Shown: piece by piece, positions 35,080-43,043 of the stretch
How the letters are laid out: each line of letters starts with the position of its first letter
Position numbering within the stretch: position 1 is the first letter of the stretch
Assembly: GCF_036084755.1 (NCBI RefSeq)
Contig: NZ_CP107968.1
Coordinates: forward strand, 5,480,501-5,544,500
Length of the DNA stretch: 64,000 bases
From: Streptomyces sp. NBC_00370
GTDB lineage: Bacteria > Actinomycetota > Actinomycetes > Streptomycetales > Streptomycetaceae
Direction of reading: 5' to 3'
Notes under the pieces: generated by a model
The model's input: the letters and a program-made list of their open reading frames with translations, nothing else
The model's database searches: none
What the model was told of the DNA's origin: nothing
Made by a program: the position numbers and the translations under genes

Positions 35080-36012
35080 ATGCCGGACGACTCTTTCCCC
35101 GCCTTTCCCGGACCCGCGGCGGCGAGTGCCCCGCTGCGCGTGGTGGTGGCCGACGACAACCCGGTGGTACGGGCGGGACTGACGGTCCTGCTGTCGGGCC
35201 GCGCGGACATCGAGGTCGTGGCCGAGGCGGCGGACGGCCGCGAGGCGTACGAGGCGGCCCACAGCTCCCGCCCGGACGTGGTGCTGCTCGACGTCCGGAT
35301 GCCGGGCGTGGACGGCATCTCGGCGCTGCCGCACATCGTGCGGATCTGCCCGGTGCTGATGCTGACGTACAGCCGCGAGAGCGAGATAGTCCACGAGGCG
35401 CTACGACTGGGCGCGGGCGGTTACCTGGTGCACGGCGAGTTCACGGCCGACCAACTCGTCTCGGCGGTACGGGACATCGAGCAGGGCCGGGCACACTTCA
35501 CGCCTACGGCGGCGAACGCGCTCCTGCACGAGATGCGCCGCGGCCCGGCGCCGGTGGCGGGGCGGCCACTGCCGGAAGGGCTCGGCACTGTCTATCCGGG
35601 CGATGCGAATGCACATGAAGATCCGCGATTGCCTGAGATGAATCATGATGCCTTTACCAGCGGTTTCTCTCCGTCAGCCGCAAAGAATCCGCATTCGACG
35701 GCACGAGGGCTTTCGCAACTGCAATCGAATGTGTCACAGTCTTCGGTGAGGCCGTCGGTCGATCCGGTCCCTCGCGATCGGCCGGAACTGGGCCTGAGCG
35801 CGCGGGAGATGGAGATCATGGACCTGATCGCATCGGGCATGAGCAATCATCAGATCGCGGCGACCTGTTTCATCAGTGAGAAGACAGTCAAGAACCACAT
35901 CAATCGGATCTTCGCGAAGTTGGCCAGCGGCAGTCGCAGCGAAGCGATCGCGAAGTGGCTCGGCACGATGCCGAGCGGTGGGCCCGGCAGGGGGGTGATC
36001 GGTCATGGTTGA
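35080..36012 (+). CDS. NarL/LuxR-type response regulator of the Tad locus
   Basis: A 310-residue regulator. The receiver domain (residues 20-140) has LRVVVADDNPVVRAGLTVLL and the phosphorylated Asp in VVLLDVRMPGVDG. A long, unusually AT-richer linker of about 90 residues follows (codons at 35600-35760), then a LuxR-type helix-turn-helix (LGLSAREMEIMDLIASGMSN, CFISEKTVKNHINRIFAKLA). An ATG at 35023 overlaps the kinase stop, but GAGGAGG seven bases before 35080 favours the latter. It is the best candidate to bind the shared palindrome at 36062, 40352, 42951 and 44264. Confidence 0.92.
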   Translation: MPDDSFPAFPGPAAASAPLRVVVADDNPVVRAGLTVLLSGRADIEVVAEAADGREAYEAAHSSRPDVVLLDVRMPGVDGISALPHIVRICPVLMLTYSRESEIVHEALRLGAGGYLVHGEFTADQLVSAVRDIEQGRAHFTPTAANALLHEMRRGPAPVAGRPLPEGLGTVYPGDANAHEDPRLPEMNHDAFTSGFSPSAAKNPHSTARGLSQLQSNVSQSSVRPSVDPVPRDRPELGLSAREMEIMDLIASGMSNHQIAATCFISEKTVKNHINRIFAKLASGSRSEAIAKWLGTMPSGGPGRGVIGHG

Positions 36013-36061
36013 GGCGAGGGGGACGGCTGCACGCGTCCGTGGCTCATTTTGGGCCCAAAAA

Positions 36062-36106
36062 TGGGTCCAGGGGCCCTCTGCCGGGCATGGTGTAAAGGCG
36101 TACGTT
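36062..36106 (+). promoter_or_regulatory. Palindrome-controlled promoter of the Flp pilin operon (site a)
   Basis: TGGGTCCAGGGGCCCT (36062-36077) fits TGGGNCCNNGGNCCCA except its last base. A -10-like TACGTT lies at 36101-36106, 23 bases after the palindrome. An adjoining perfect palindrome, TTTTGGGCCCAAAA, lies at 36047-36060. The predicted leader to the pilin ATG is about 100 bases. Confidence 0.65.
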
Positions 36107-36215
36107 TCTCGCGTCGCGGGCGGTACCCGGCAACCGACGACCGGTAACGACGGCGACGCCCAAGGGACTTACTCGGCGGCCGTCAGGCGGTCGGTCCAAC
36201 CTGGAGGGGAACCCC

Positions 36216-36461
36216 ATGCCGAACAACGCCATGACGAAGGCCGCCGTCGACACCAAGGTGCGGGTCAACGGTTGGGCGAACACGATCGTTTCGCGGATGC
36301 AGAAGCGTTACGTGGACAAGGACCGGGGCCAGACGGCGTTCGAGTACCTGGGGATCATTCTGGTCGTTGTGGCGATCATCGCCGCCATCCTGGCCACCGG
36401 AATCGGCGGGGCGATCTCCTCGCGGATCAGCGGTTTGGTGAGTTCCATCACCGCGGGATGA
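36216..36461 (+). CDS. Flp-family major pilin
   Basis: An 81-residue prepilin with a 38-residue basic leader and processing site DRG|QTAFEYLG (Glu at +5). It continues with one hydrophobic helix (IILVVVAIIAAILATGIG) and a short tail (ISSRISGLVSSITAG). The mature subunit would be 43 residues, normal for Flp pilins, which polymerise into thin pili. GGAGGGG (36203-36209) lies seven bases before the ATG. The N terminus of the Hint protein at 40403 is a close relative of this pilin. Confidence 0.92.
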   Translation: MPNNAMTKAAVDTKVRVNGWANTIVSRMQKRYVDKDRGQTAFEYLGIILVVVAIIAAILATGIGGAISSRISGLVSSITAG

Positions 36462-37165
36462 TCCAGCGCCGTCACGGCGACCAAGGGCAGGCTTTCCCCA
36501 TCTACATCGTGATGGTGGCGGGCCTGCTCTTTCTCGCGCTCGCGTTCTTCGCCGTGGGCAAGGCCGCGGCGACCCGCAACGGTGCCCAGGGTGCAGCCGA
36601 CGCCGCGGCACTCGCCGCGGCGCAGGACGCACGCGACCTGATGGGGCCGGACTTTCTCGCGGCGCTGCTCCGGCCCGACGGGCTGGAGGATTTCCTCAGC
36701 GGCAACAATCTGCTGACAGCTCATCCGTGCTTCCAGGCCGGGGTCTTCGCAGGGAAGAACCGCGCCGATCTGACCGGGGCCGGCTGCGTGCCGTACAGCG
36801 GGGCCGACGGCGACGGGTTCACGGTCGATGTCAGGACGCGGTACACGGTCGGGCAGTCCGTGATCCCCGGGACGGAGCAGCGGCATGCCACGGCCAAGGC
36901 GACGGCCGTTGTCGTGTTCCGCTGCACGTGGCGGGAGGCGGACGGCCCGAGCGGGGAACCGGGGGAGACCCCGAGTGGCGAACCCGGTCCGAGCCCGAGC
37001 GGAGAGCCTGGCGGGGAACCCGGTGACGAACCGGGCGGGTCTCCCGCACCCATCACCTTCACCTGCGCCGGCGGTGGCACCTTCGACATCGATCCGACCG
37101 ACCCGGGCTCATGGCTCGATCTGGCCGACCGGCTTTTCACCGTCCACCTGGTTGACGTCGCCTGA
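36458..37165 (+). CDS. TadG-like pilus-associated membrane protein
   Basis: A 235-residue protein whose ATG overlaps the pilin stop (ATGA), so it is translationally coupled. It has one N-terminal helix after QGQAFPIYIVMVAGLLFLAL, then a TadE/G-type segment (KAAATRNGAQGAADAAALAA) and a Gly-Glu-Pro repeat linker (SGEPG) near residues 165-190. The outer domain has two pairs of Cys. It lacks Glu at +5 after GQ, so processing by the prepilin peptidase is uncertain. Confidence 0.83.
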   Translation: MIQRRHGDQGQAFPIYIVMVAGLLFLALAFFAVGKAAATRNGAQGAADAAALAAAQDARDLMGPDFLAALLRPDGLEDFLSGNNLLTAHPCFQAGVFAGKNRADLTGAGCVPYSGADGDGFTVDVRTRYTVGQSVIPGTEQRHATAKATAVVVFRCTWREADGPSGEPGETPSGEPGPSPSGEPGGEPGDEPGGSPAPITFTCAGGGTFDIDPTDPGSWLDLADRLFTVHLVDVA

Positions 37166-37195
37166 CAGCGATTGACAAGAAAGAAAGCGGTATCC

Positions 37196-37804
37196 ATGAA
37201 GATGCGCCGAACGAAGAGAGCCCGGAGGGCAGCGGTAGTGACGTCGGCGGCCATCGCCTTCGCCCTCGGTGTCGCCGGATGCGGTGGGGGCGGTGACGAA
37301 GAAGGCAAGGGAGAGACGCCCCAGGCGTCCGCCCCGTCTTCGCAGTCGGCAAGCGACGAGCCTTCGCCGAGCGTCACTTCCTCTCCGGAAATCGTGGATC
37401 CGAACATCAAACTCGCCGAGGTCGCGGGGCGCGGCGGCCTGGTATTGACCGTCCATCAGATCAAGCGCGACACGGGCGGCTTCATCACCGTCAACGCCGA
37501 GATCAAGAACCCGACTTCCGGGGCGCTTCCGCTGTCAGGCATGGAAGGCCTGGAGAGCGGTGTCGTGGCGAACAACCCCAATTCGGTGGCCGGCGCCACG
37601 CTGGTCGACACGGCGGGAAAGAAGCGTTATTACGTCCTGCGTGACACGGACAACCGGTGTCTTTGCACGACGGGGCTGCTGCCGCTGCAGCCCGATAAAT
37701 CGACGCCCGTGTTCATGCAGTTCCCCTCGCCCCCCGACGGGGTCGTCGATGTCGATCTCACAGTGCCGACGTTCGCCGCGGCCTCGCTGAAAATCAGCGG
37801 GTGA
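37196..37804 (+). CDS. Lipoprotein of the pilus locus
   Basis: A 202-residue lipoprotein with basic start MKMRRTKRARRAAV, lipobox AFALGVAGC, then a Ser/Pro/Glu-rich linker. A C-terminal immunoglobulin-like domain resembles DUF4352-type folds (LVLTVHQIKRDTGGFITVNA, YVLRDTDNRCLCTTG). It probably sits on the outer membrane face. Its stop overlaps the next gene start, so it is expressed with the OmpA-domain protein. The ATG at 37196 is preferred over an upstream TTG. Confidence 0.82.
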   Translation: MKMRRTKRARRAAVVTSAAIAFALGVAGCGGGGDEEGKGETPQASAPSSQSASDEPSPSVTSSPEIVDPNIKLAEVAGRGGLVLTVHQIKRDTGGFITVNAEIKNPTSGALPLSGMEGLESGVVANNPNSVAGATLVDTAGKKRYYVLRDTDNRCLCTTGLLPLQPDKSTPVFMQFPSPPDGVVDVDLTVPTFAAASLKISG

Positions 37805-38490
37805 TGATCGCCATGCCCATTGCCCGGAGTCGTACTCAGTCGAGATCGCCACATGGTGCCGGGACATTCCTGACGGCATTCGCGTTCCTTGTGACGTCCA
37901 GCGTCCTCGGTACGGGGGCAGTTCCCGCTTTCGCCGACGACGGCCCCAGCGTCCCGCCCGGCACCGAGGCCTCGGCTTCGCCGCCCGTCGAGGTCGACGG
38001 CACCGACCCCGACCTCAAGCTGCCGGAAGGCGGCACCCTCGGGCCGTCCAAGGTGCTGGACATCGTCCAGGTCGTCGAGGACCAGGGCGGGGAGGAGCGG
38101 CGGGAGGACACCAACGCCGAGATCACCTTCGCGCTCCAGGCCGAGGTGCTCTTCGGCAAGGACAGCGCGAAGCTCACCGGCCAGGCCAACTCCCGTATCG
38201 CCGCCATCGCGAACGAGATCAAGAAGCAGCACGCCGGCAACATCCGGGTCTTCGGCTTCACGGACAACCTCGGCACCTACGAACACGGCAAGGTGCTCTC
38301 CAAGCAGCGTGCCGACGCCGTACAGGGCCTGCTTGCACAGCAGTTGAACGGTGCCACCGTCACGTACGAGGTCCGGGGGTACAGCGAGGACTATCCGATC
38401 GCTGACAACGGCACCGAAGAGGGCCGTAAGAAGAACCGTCGCGTGGAGGTCTCCTTCCCGCGCGGCGAGGGCGGTGGATCGCAGAGCTGA
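37801..38490 (+). CDS. Secreted OmpA-family peptidoglycan-binding protein
   Basis: A 229-residue protein with a signal peptide (FLTAFAFLVTSSVLGTGAVP, cleaved near AFA). The C-terminal OmpA domain contains EVLFGKDSAKLTGQANSRIA, VFGFTDNLGTYEHGKVLSKQ, RADAVQGLL and NRRVEVSF. The Asp and Arg that hold diaminopimelate are present in TDNLG and the KKNRRVEV segment. The GTG at 37801 overlaps the lipoprotein stop. It probably anchors the pilus apparatus to peptidoglycan, in place of an outer membrane. Confidence 0.88.
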   Translation: MMIAMPIARSRTQSRSPHGAGTFLTAFAFLVTSSVLGTGAVPAFADDGPSVPPGTEASASPPVEVDGTDPDLKLPEGGTLGPSKVLDIVQVVEDQGGEERREDTNAEITFALQAEVLFGKDSAKLTGQANSRIAAIANEIKKQHAGNIRVFGFTDNLGTYEHGKVLSKQRADAVQGLLAQQLNGATVTYEVRGYSEDYPIADNGTEEGRKKNRRVEVSFPRGEGGGSQS

Positions 38491-38514
38491 TCCGGGGCGG
38501 GGCCTCCGGCGCGG

Positions 38515-39747
38515 TCAGGGGCGGTCGCGGAACGTGCGGCGGAGGTCCGTGGTCCAGGCCTCCGGGGTTTCCCACGGGATGAAGTGGCCGCCTTCCTCGT
38601 GGGCCGTGAGGTTCGTGTGGTTGTACCAGGACGCGCGGTCGCTGCCCAGCCAGTGCTGGACGCGTTCGGCGGGGGTCGTGACGCCCGGGGGGTTCTCGTG
38701 GGCGACGAAGGTGATGCCCGTCGGCGCCTCGACGGCCGGGTGGCGGTCGTGGGACGGGGCCCAGGGGTAGCGGTTGGCGTTGGCGTAGTAGCGGATCGAC
38801 GTGCTGATGGTGTTGTTCACCCAGAAGATCATGGCGTGGGTGAGGAGTTCGTCCTTCGAGAAGACGGTCTCCACATCACCGCGACTGTCGCTCCAGGTGG
38901 TCCAGCGCTTCAGGATCCAGGCCAGCAGGCCGACGGGGGAGTCGGAGAGGCCGTACGCGAGGGTGCTCGGGTCGAGGAGGTGGGCCGAGAGGTGGACCGC
39001 GAAGCGGCGCTCCAGGGAGAGGAGTTGGCGGTGCGCGGCGGCCGGCAGGCCCGCCGGGAGCGGGTGGCCGCCGGTGATGTCCCAGGCGCGCTCGCCCGTG
39101 AACATGTCGAGCCGCTGGCCCGAGCCGATGTGGATCCCGTGGAGTTCGTCCGCGTACTTGTGGCCCAACTGGCCCGTGACGAGGGCGCCCACGTCGCAGC
39201 CGCCGGCCGCGTACTTCTCGTATCCCAGCGTGCGCGTCATCAGGGTGTGCCAGAGGTCGGCGACCTTGACGAAGTTCATGTCCGGGTCGTCCGGCAACGG
39301 CGCGGAGAAGCCGAAGCCCGGCAGGGACGGGACGATGACGTCGAACGCGTCCGCCGGGTCGCCGCCGTGGGCTGCCGGGTCGGCGAGCGGGCCGACGACC
39401 CGGGACCAGTGCCAGAACGTCCACGGCCAGCCGTGCGTGAGGATCAGCGGGGTGGGGGCGGGCCCGACGCCCGGCTTGCGCATGAAGTGGACCGGTACGC
39501 CGTCCACGTCCACCCGGTAGTGCTCGTACGCGTTGATCGCGGCCTCCGCCGCGCGCCAGTCGTACCGGTCGAGCCAGTACTCGGCGAGCTGCTGGAGGTA
39601 GCGGCGGCTGATGCCGTAGTACCCGTCGTCGTTGCCCACGTCGTCGGGCCATCTCGTCAGCCGCAGGCGGGCCTTGAGGTCGTCCAGCACGGCGTCCGGT
39701 ACATGGATCGGCGTCGGCTCCAGGGGAAAGGCCGTCTGCGCTGTCAT
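38515..39747 (-). CDS. Epoxide hydrolase, alpha/beta-hydrolase (EHN family)
   Basis: A 410-residue enzyme. The N-terminal EHN domain (VLDDLKARLRLTRWPDDVGN) resembles microsomal epoxide hydrolases. The oxyanion motif is HGWPWTFWHW, the nucleophile Asp lies in AAGGCDVGALVTGQ, and the catalytic His is in HEEGGHFIPWETPE. It converts epoxides to diols in the cytoplasm. It lies downstream of a MarR gene on the same strand, with a 99-base gap of purine-rich repeats, and is probably controlled by it. Confidence 0.92.
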   Translation of the reverse strand: MTAQTAFPLEPTPIHVPDAVLDDLKARLRLTRWPDDVGNDDGYYGISRRYLQQLAEYWLDRYDWRAAEAAINAYEHYRVDVDGVPVHFMRKPGVGPAPTPLILTHGWPWTFWHWSRVVGPLADPAAHGGDPADAFDVIVPSLPGFGFSAPLPDDPDMNFVKVADLWHTLMTRTLGYEKYAAGGCDVGALVTGQLGHKYADELHGIHIGSGQRLDMFTGERAWDITGGHPLPAGLPAAAHRQLLSLERRFAVHLSAHLLDPSTLAYGLSDSPVGLLAWILKRWTTWSDSRGDVETVFSKDELLTHAMIFWVNNTISTSIRYYANANRYPWAPSHDRHPAVEAPTGITFVAHENPPGVTTPAERVQHWLGSDRASWYNHTNLTAHEEGGHFIPWETPEAWTTDLRRTFRDRP

Positions 39748-39777
39748 GGTTCCTTTCGGGGTGTCTGGGGTGGTGAC

Positions 39778-39840
39778 GGGAGTGGCGGGAGTGGCGGGAA
39801 TCGGGGGAGGAGGAGGGGGGAGGAGGAGGGGGGAGGAGAG
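39778..39840. repeat. Purine-rich low-complexity repeats
   Basis: GGGAGTGGC units with a 9-base period, followed by AGGAGGAGGGGGG units with a 13-base period, in the gap between the MarR and epoxide hydrolase genes. On the coding strand of those genes this is a C/T-rich tract. Confidence 0.75.
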
Positions 39841-39846
39841 GCGCGG

Positions 39847-40293
39847 TCAGCCGTCCTCCGCCATCAGCGCCGCCATCCGCGCCAGCGCGGGCAACGCCGC
39901 GGCGATGGCGAGCCGTTCGTCGGCGGTCAGCGCCTGGGCCAGTTCGGTGAACTGCCGTACCCGGTCCTGCTGCCGGTTCTCGATGACCCGCGCACCCGCC
40001 GGGGTCACCCCGACGAGTACCGCGCGGCCGTCCTCGGGGTCCGGGCGGCGCTCCACCAGTCCGTCGCGCTCCAGCCGGGTGACGAGTTGGGTGACGGCGG
40101 GCTGGGTGATCTGCTCGTTCGCGGTCAGCGCGGTCAGCCGCATCGGACCTTGGTGGGTCAGCGTGTGCAGGACCGACAGGGTCGTGAAGCTGTGCTTCTC
40201 GGTCGTCGGGAGCCGGATGGAGCCACGGGTGAACTGCCCCATCACCGTCGCGAGTTCGGCCGTGTCCAGGTGCTGCCGGCTCTTGGCTGCCAT
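39847..40293 (-). CDS. MarR-family transcriptional regulator
   Basis: A 148-residue winged-helix regulator: LPTTEKHSFTTLSVLHTLTH, the recognition region NEQITQPAVTQLVTRLERDG, and the wing RRPDPEDGRAVLVGVTPAG. It heads a two-gene operon with the epoxide hydrolase and lies divergent from the pilin-toxin gene. An AT-rich direct repeat upstream of its start is the likely autoregulatory site. Confidence 0.93.
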   Translation of the reverse strand: MAAKSRQHLDTAELATVMGQFTRGSIRLPTTEKHSFTTLSVLHTLTHQGPMRLTALTANEQITQPAVTQLVTRLERDGLVERRPDPEDGRAVLVGVTPAGARVIENRQQDRVRQFTELAQALTADERLAIAAALPALARMAALMAEDG

Positions 40294-40313
40294 GAGCCCA
40301 ACGTATCAGTGAG

Positions 40314-40336
40314 TTATTTAAATCGCTTATGTAAAT
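40314..40336. promoter_or_regulatory. AT-rich direct repeat, probable MarR operator
   Basis: TTATTTAAAT (40314-40323), CGC, TTATGTAAAT (40327-40336): a 13-base period with one mismatch. It begins 21 bases upstream of the MarR start codon in an otherwise GC-rich region. Confidence 0.55.
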
Positions 40337-40351
40337 GCTTGAGCCCATGGT

Positions 40352-40395
40352 TGGGTCCTGGGGCCCATGACGGGCACGCCGCCCGTCTCTACCGT
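40352..40395 (+). promoter_or_regulatory. Palindrome-controlled promoter of the pilin-toxin gene (site b)
   Basis: TGGGTCCTGGGGCCCA (40352-40367) fits TGGGNCCNNGGNCCCA. TGACGG directly follows as a -35-like element, and TACCGT (40390-40395) is the -10, 22 bases after the palindrome. The start codon lies seven bases after the -10, which predicts a leaderless transcript. Confidence 0.7.
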
Positions 40396-40402
40396 CGCCG
40401 GT

Positions 40403-42100
40403 ATGTCATCAACGGGGGGACGAGCGGGGGCACGGCTGCTGGGGCTGCGCCGGGCGCAGTCCGGGCAGTCGGCGATCGAGTATCTGGGGCTGCTCTGCGT
40501 CGTGTTCGCGATCGTCGGCGCCCTGATGGCGACCGGTATCGGTACGACGATCAGTGAGCGGATCGAGGCACAGGTGTGCCGGATCGGCATCGGCGGCGCA
40601 GGCGGTGGCGGTACCGACTGCGGCGGGCGCGGCGGGCGCGGCGCCCAAGCAGGAGGCCGCCACGACAAGGGCCTGCCCGGCAAAGGCCTGCCCGCCGACG
40701 ACGGCGATCCGGACGCCGCCGACGCCGACGCGCCCACGTCCCCCACCCAACTCGACTACGCCGCCGCCCTCAAGAACCTCCAGGACGCTCGGACCACCGA
40801 GAAGTCCGACTCCGAGAAGGTCCTCGAAGCCGCCAAGGAACTCGCGAAGATCCTCGCCGACGAGCTGGGCATCACGGACGCACTCGACTGCATCACCAAG
40901 GGCGACATGGGCGCCTGCACGGCGACCCTGGTCAATGTGCTGCTCAGCCTCATCGGCGGCGCCGTCGGCAAACTCGCGGCGAAGTACGGGGCGCCCTGGA
41001 AGTGGAAGAAGGCCGTCGGTCTGGTCAAGGCGCTGAGGAAGCACGGCGGGGAGCTGTACGACGCCCTCAAGACCCTGCTGAAGAACCGAAAGAAGGTCGG
41101 CGAGGCGGAGAAGCGGCTCGCGGCGGCCAAGCGGAAGCTGGAAGCCGAACAGAAGGCACGCGGCGCGGGGAAGCCCGGCGGCAAACCGGGGGAGAAGCCC
41201 GGCGAGAAGCCGCCCACCTGCGCGGTCAGCCACAGCTTCCCGCCCGGCACCCCCGTCCTGCTCGGCGACGGCCGGCGCGTCGCCATCGAAGCCGTACGCA
41301 CGGGCGACCGCGTCGAGGCCACCGATCCGCTCACCGGACGTACCGCGGCGAGACGCGTGACGCGTACGTTCACCACGCACGACGACAAGGACTTCACCCG
41401 GCTCACGGTGCGTACCCCCGCCGGGACCGCCGTCGTCACCGCGACCGACACCCATCCCTTCTGGCTCGCCGGCCGGCAGCGCTGGGCGGACGCCGGCGAC
41501 ATCGTGCCCGGTGCCGCGCTCCGCACCGAGCGGGGCAGGCCGCTGACCGTCCTCGCCGTACGCCGCTACGAGCGGGTCCGTACGACGTACGACCTGGAGG
41601 TCGAGGGAGCGCACACCTACTACGTGGGGGTCGGCGCCGCCACCGCGCTCGTCCACAACGTCGACTGCGAATGGCCCGTGGCCGACGACGTACCGGGCCC
41701 CGCCGCCGGGAAGGTCCTCAAGCGGCCGAACAAGCGGCACACCGTCAAGGGGTCGGTCGGCGCGGAGGTGAAGGAGGCCAACACCGTCATCCTCGACGGG
41801 ATGCAGCAGCAGGTGGACGACGACATCAAGGCGATAGCCCAGGGCAAGGCCAGACTCGACGCGGACGGGAACACCTACCACGTCAACGGGCGGACGTACG
41901 AGGTGAAGGCCAACGGCACCGTCTTCCCGAAGAGCGGCCCCGGACTCGTCAAACTGGACCGTGTCGAGTACTCGGCGCTCCAACTGCTGGCGAAGGGCGA
42001 CGCGAAGTCCCTGAAGCAGCTGCAGATGGATCCGAAGTTCAAGGCCAATCCGCAGGCCGTCGAGAAGGCCCGAGCCATCGTCGAGGGAACGTACAAGTGA
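40403..42100 (+). CDS. Flp-pilin-fused Hint-domain protein, putative polymorphic toxin
   Basis: A 565-residue protein. Residues 1-55 are an Flp prepilin: site SG|QSAIEYLG after Gly21, then a helix ending ALMATGIGTTISERI, closely matching the pilin at 36216. Residues 105-270 form a helical, Lys-rich linker with a second hydrophobic stretch near 172-192. Residues 273-419 are a pretoxin Hint domain: Cys273, FPPGTPVLLGDG, THPFW at 350, HTYYVG at 404 and LVHN at 416. Residues 422-565 are an unassigned basic domain, the presumed toxin. Hint cleavage would release it. The next gene overlaps by GTGA and may be its immunity gene. The toxin activity is unknown. Confidence 0.85.
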   Translation: MSSTGGRAGARLLGLRRAQSGQSAIEYLGLLCVVFAIVGALMATGIGTTISERIEAQVCRIGIGGAGGGGTDCGGRGGRGAQAGGRHDKGLPGKGLPADDGDPDAADADAPTSPTQLDYAAALKNLQDARTTEKSDSEKVLEAAKELAKILADELGITDALDCITKGDMGACTATLVNVLLSLIGGAVGKLAAKYGAPWKWKKAVGLVKALRKHGGELYDALKTLLKNRKKVGEAEKRLAAAKRKLEAEQKARGAGKPGGKPGEKPGEKPPTCAVSHSFPPGTPVLLGDGRRVAIEAVRTGDRVEATDPLTGRTAARRVTRTFTTHDDKDFTRLTVRTPAGTAVVTATDTHPFWLAGRQRWADAGDIVPGAALRTERGRPLTVLAVRRYERVRTTYDLEVEGAHTYYVGVGAATALVHNVDCEWPVADDVPGPAAGKVLKRPNKRHTVKGSVGAEVKEANTVILDGMQQQVDDDIKAIAQGKARLDADGNTYHVNGRTYEVKANGTVFPKSGPGLVKLDRVEYSALQLLAKGDAKSLKQLQMDPKFKANPQAVEKARAIVEGTYK

Positions 42101-42936
42101 TCTGCAACTTTCTGGTCAGCCGTCGCATGGAGCCGGCCGAGCTGATCGCCGGACTCGCGGACGCCGCCCAGGTGCCCGCCGGGCAGGTGGACGTCTGCCA
42201 TGAGGACGGCGACATGGATCACCGGGACTGGGGGGCTCCCGTCCTCTGCACGTACCACTGCCTGCGCGGTGACGTGGCCATGAGCCTCGACATCCAGGTG
42301 CGCTCGGCGGCGGGGACGGCCGGTGCGCCGGGGACGGAGGCGGAGCTGGCGCTGGCCTTCGCCGTCCGCACCGGGACGGGGGTGCTCTACCCGGACGACC
42401 GGATCGACCCGGAGACGTACTGGCTGGCCGACCGGACGGGGACGGTGACCCGCGCCCGGCTGCTGGCCACGGACGAGGAGCGGCCCGTGTACCGGGTCGA
42501 CGCCGTGGAGTCCGCGGTCTCCGCCTTTCCCGGCGCCGAGGTGACACCGCTCGCCGAGATCCTGCGCTCGCAGCCCGTCCCCACACCGGTCGCCGACGCG
42601 CTCGGCTCGGACAGCCCGGCCGCCGTGTCCCTCCACATCTGGGAGCGGCTCGGGCAGCGGATGCGCGGCGACTGGGCCCCGTCCGGGCGGTACCTGCCCG
42701 AGCTGTACGCGCAGGACCTGGCCGCGCGCGACGCGTTCGAGAAGCAGGTCGCCGAAGTCGGCCGCGAGGAGCGGACGTTGCTGCTGCACGCGGTCGCCGA
42801 GCTGGACGGCATCTTCCGCGCGCACACGGTCGACGACGCGGGAGCGGCGGCAGCCCTGCCCTCGGCAGGACCGCACGGCGACGGGTGGTGGTGGCGGCGC
42901 GTCCCCCGGTCGCTGCCGTGGCCGACGGTGAAGTGA
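42097..42936 (+). CDS. Candidate immunity protein coupled to the pilin-toxin
   Basis: A 279-residue soluble acidic protein with no signal peptide or recognised domain. Segments include VDVCHEDGDMDHRDWGAPVL and YWLADRTGTVTRARLL. Its GTG overlaps the stop of the toxin gene (GTGA), enforcing coupled translation, the usual arrangement for toxin-immunity pairs. The acidic charge would suit binding the basic toxin domain. The function is inferred from context alone; an unrelated accessory role is possible. Confidence 0.72.
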   Translation: MICNFLVSRRMEPAELIAGLADAAQVPAGQVDVCHEDGDMDHRDWGAPVLCTYHCLRGDVAMSLDIQVRSAAGTAGAPGTEAELALAFAVRTGTGVLYPDDRIDPETYWLADRTGTVTRARLLATDEERPVYRVDAVESAVSAFPGAEVTPLAEILRSQPVPTPVADALGSDSPAAVSLHIWERLGQRMRGDWAPSGRYLPELYAQDLAARDAFEKQVAEVGREERTLLLHAVAELDGIFRAHTVDDAGAAAALPSAGPHGDGWWWRRVPRSLPWPTVK

Positions 42937-42950
42937 CTGCCGGGCGTGAT

Positions 42951-42995
42951 TGGGTCCGTGGGCCCATGCGGTGGGCCGCGTCGTTCCGTTAGCGT
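42951..42995 (+). promoter_or_regulatory. Palindrome-controlled promoter of the secreted lipoprotein gene (site c)
   Basis: TGGGTCCGTGGGCCCA (42951-42966) fits TGGGNCCNNGGNCCCA. The -10 TAGCGT lies at 42990-42995, 23 bases after it. The predicted transcript would have a leader of about 42 bases to the ATG at 43044. Confidence 0.68.
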
Positions 42996-43043
42996 GCGGT
43001 GCACGGGCTGTGCCCTGAAGTGCCGAGGCGAGATGGGGACTTG

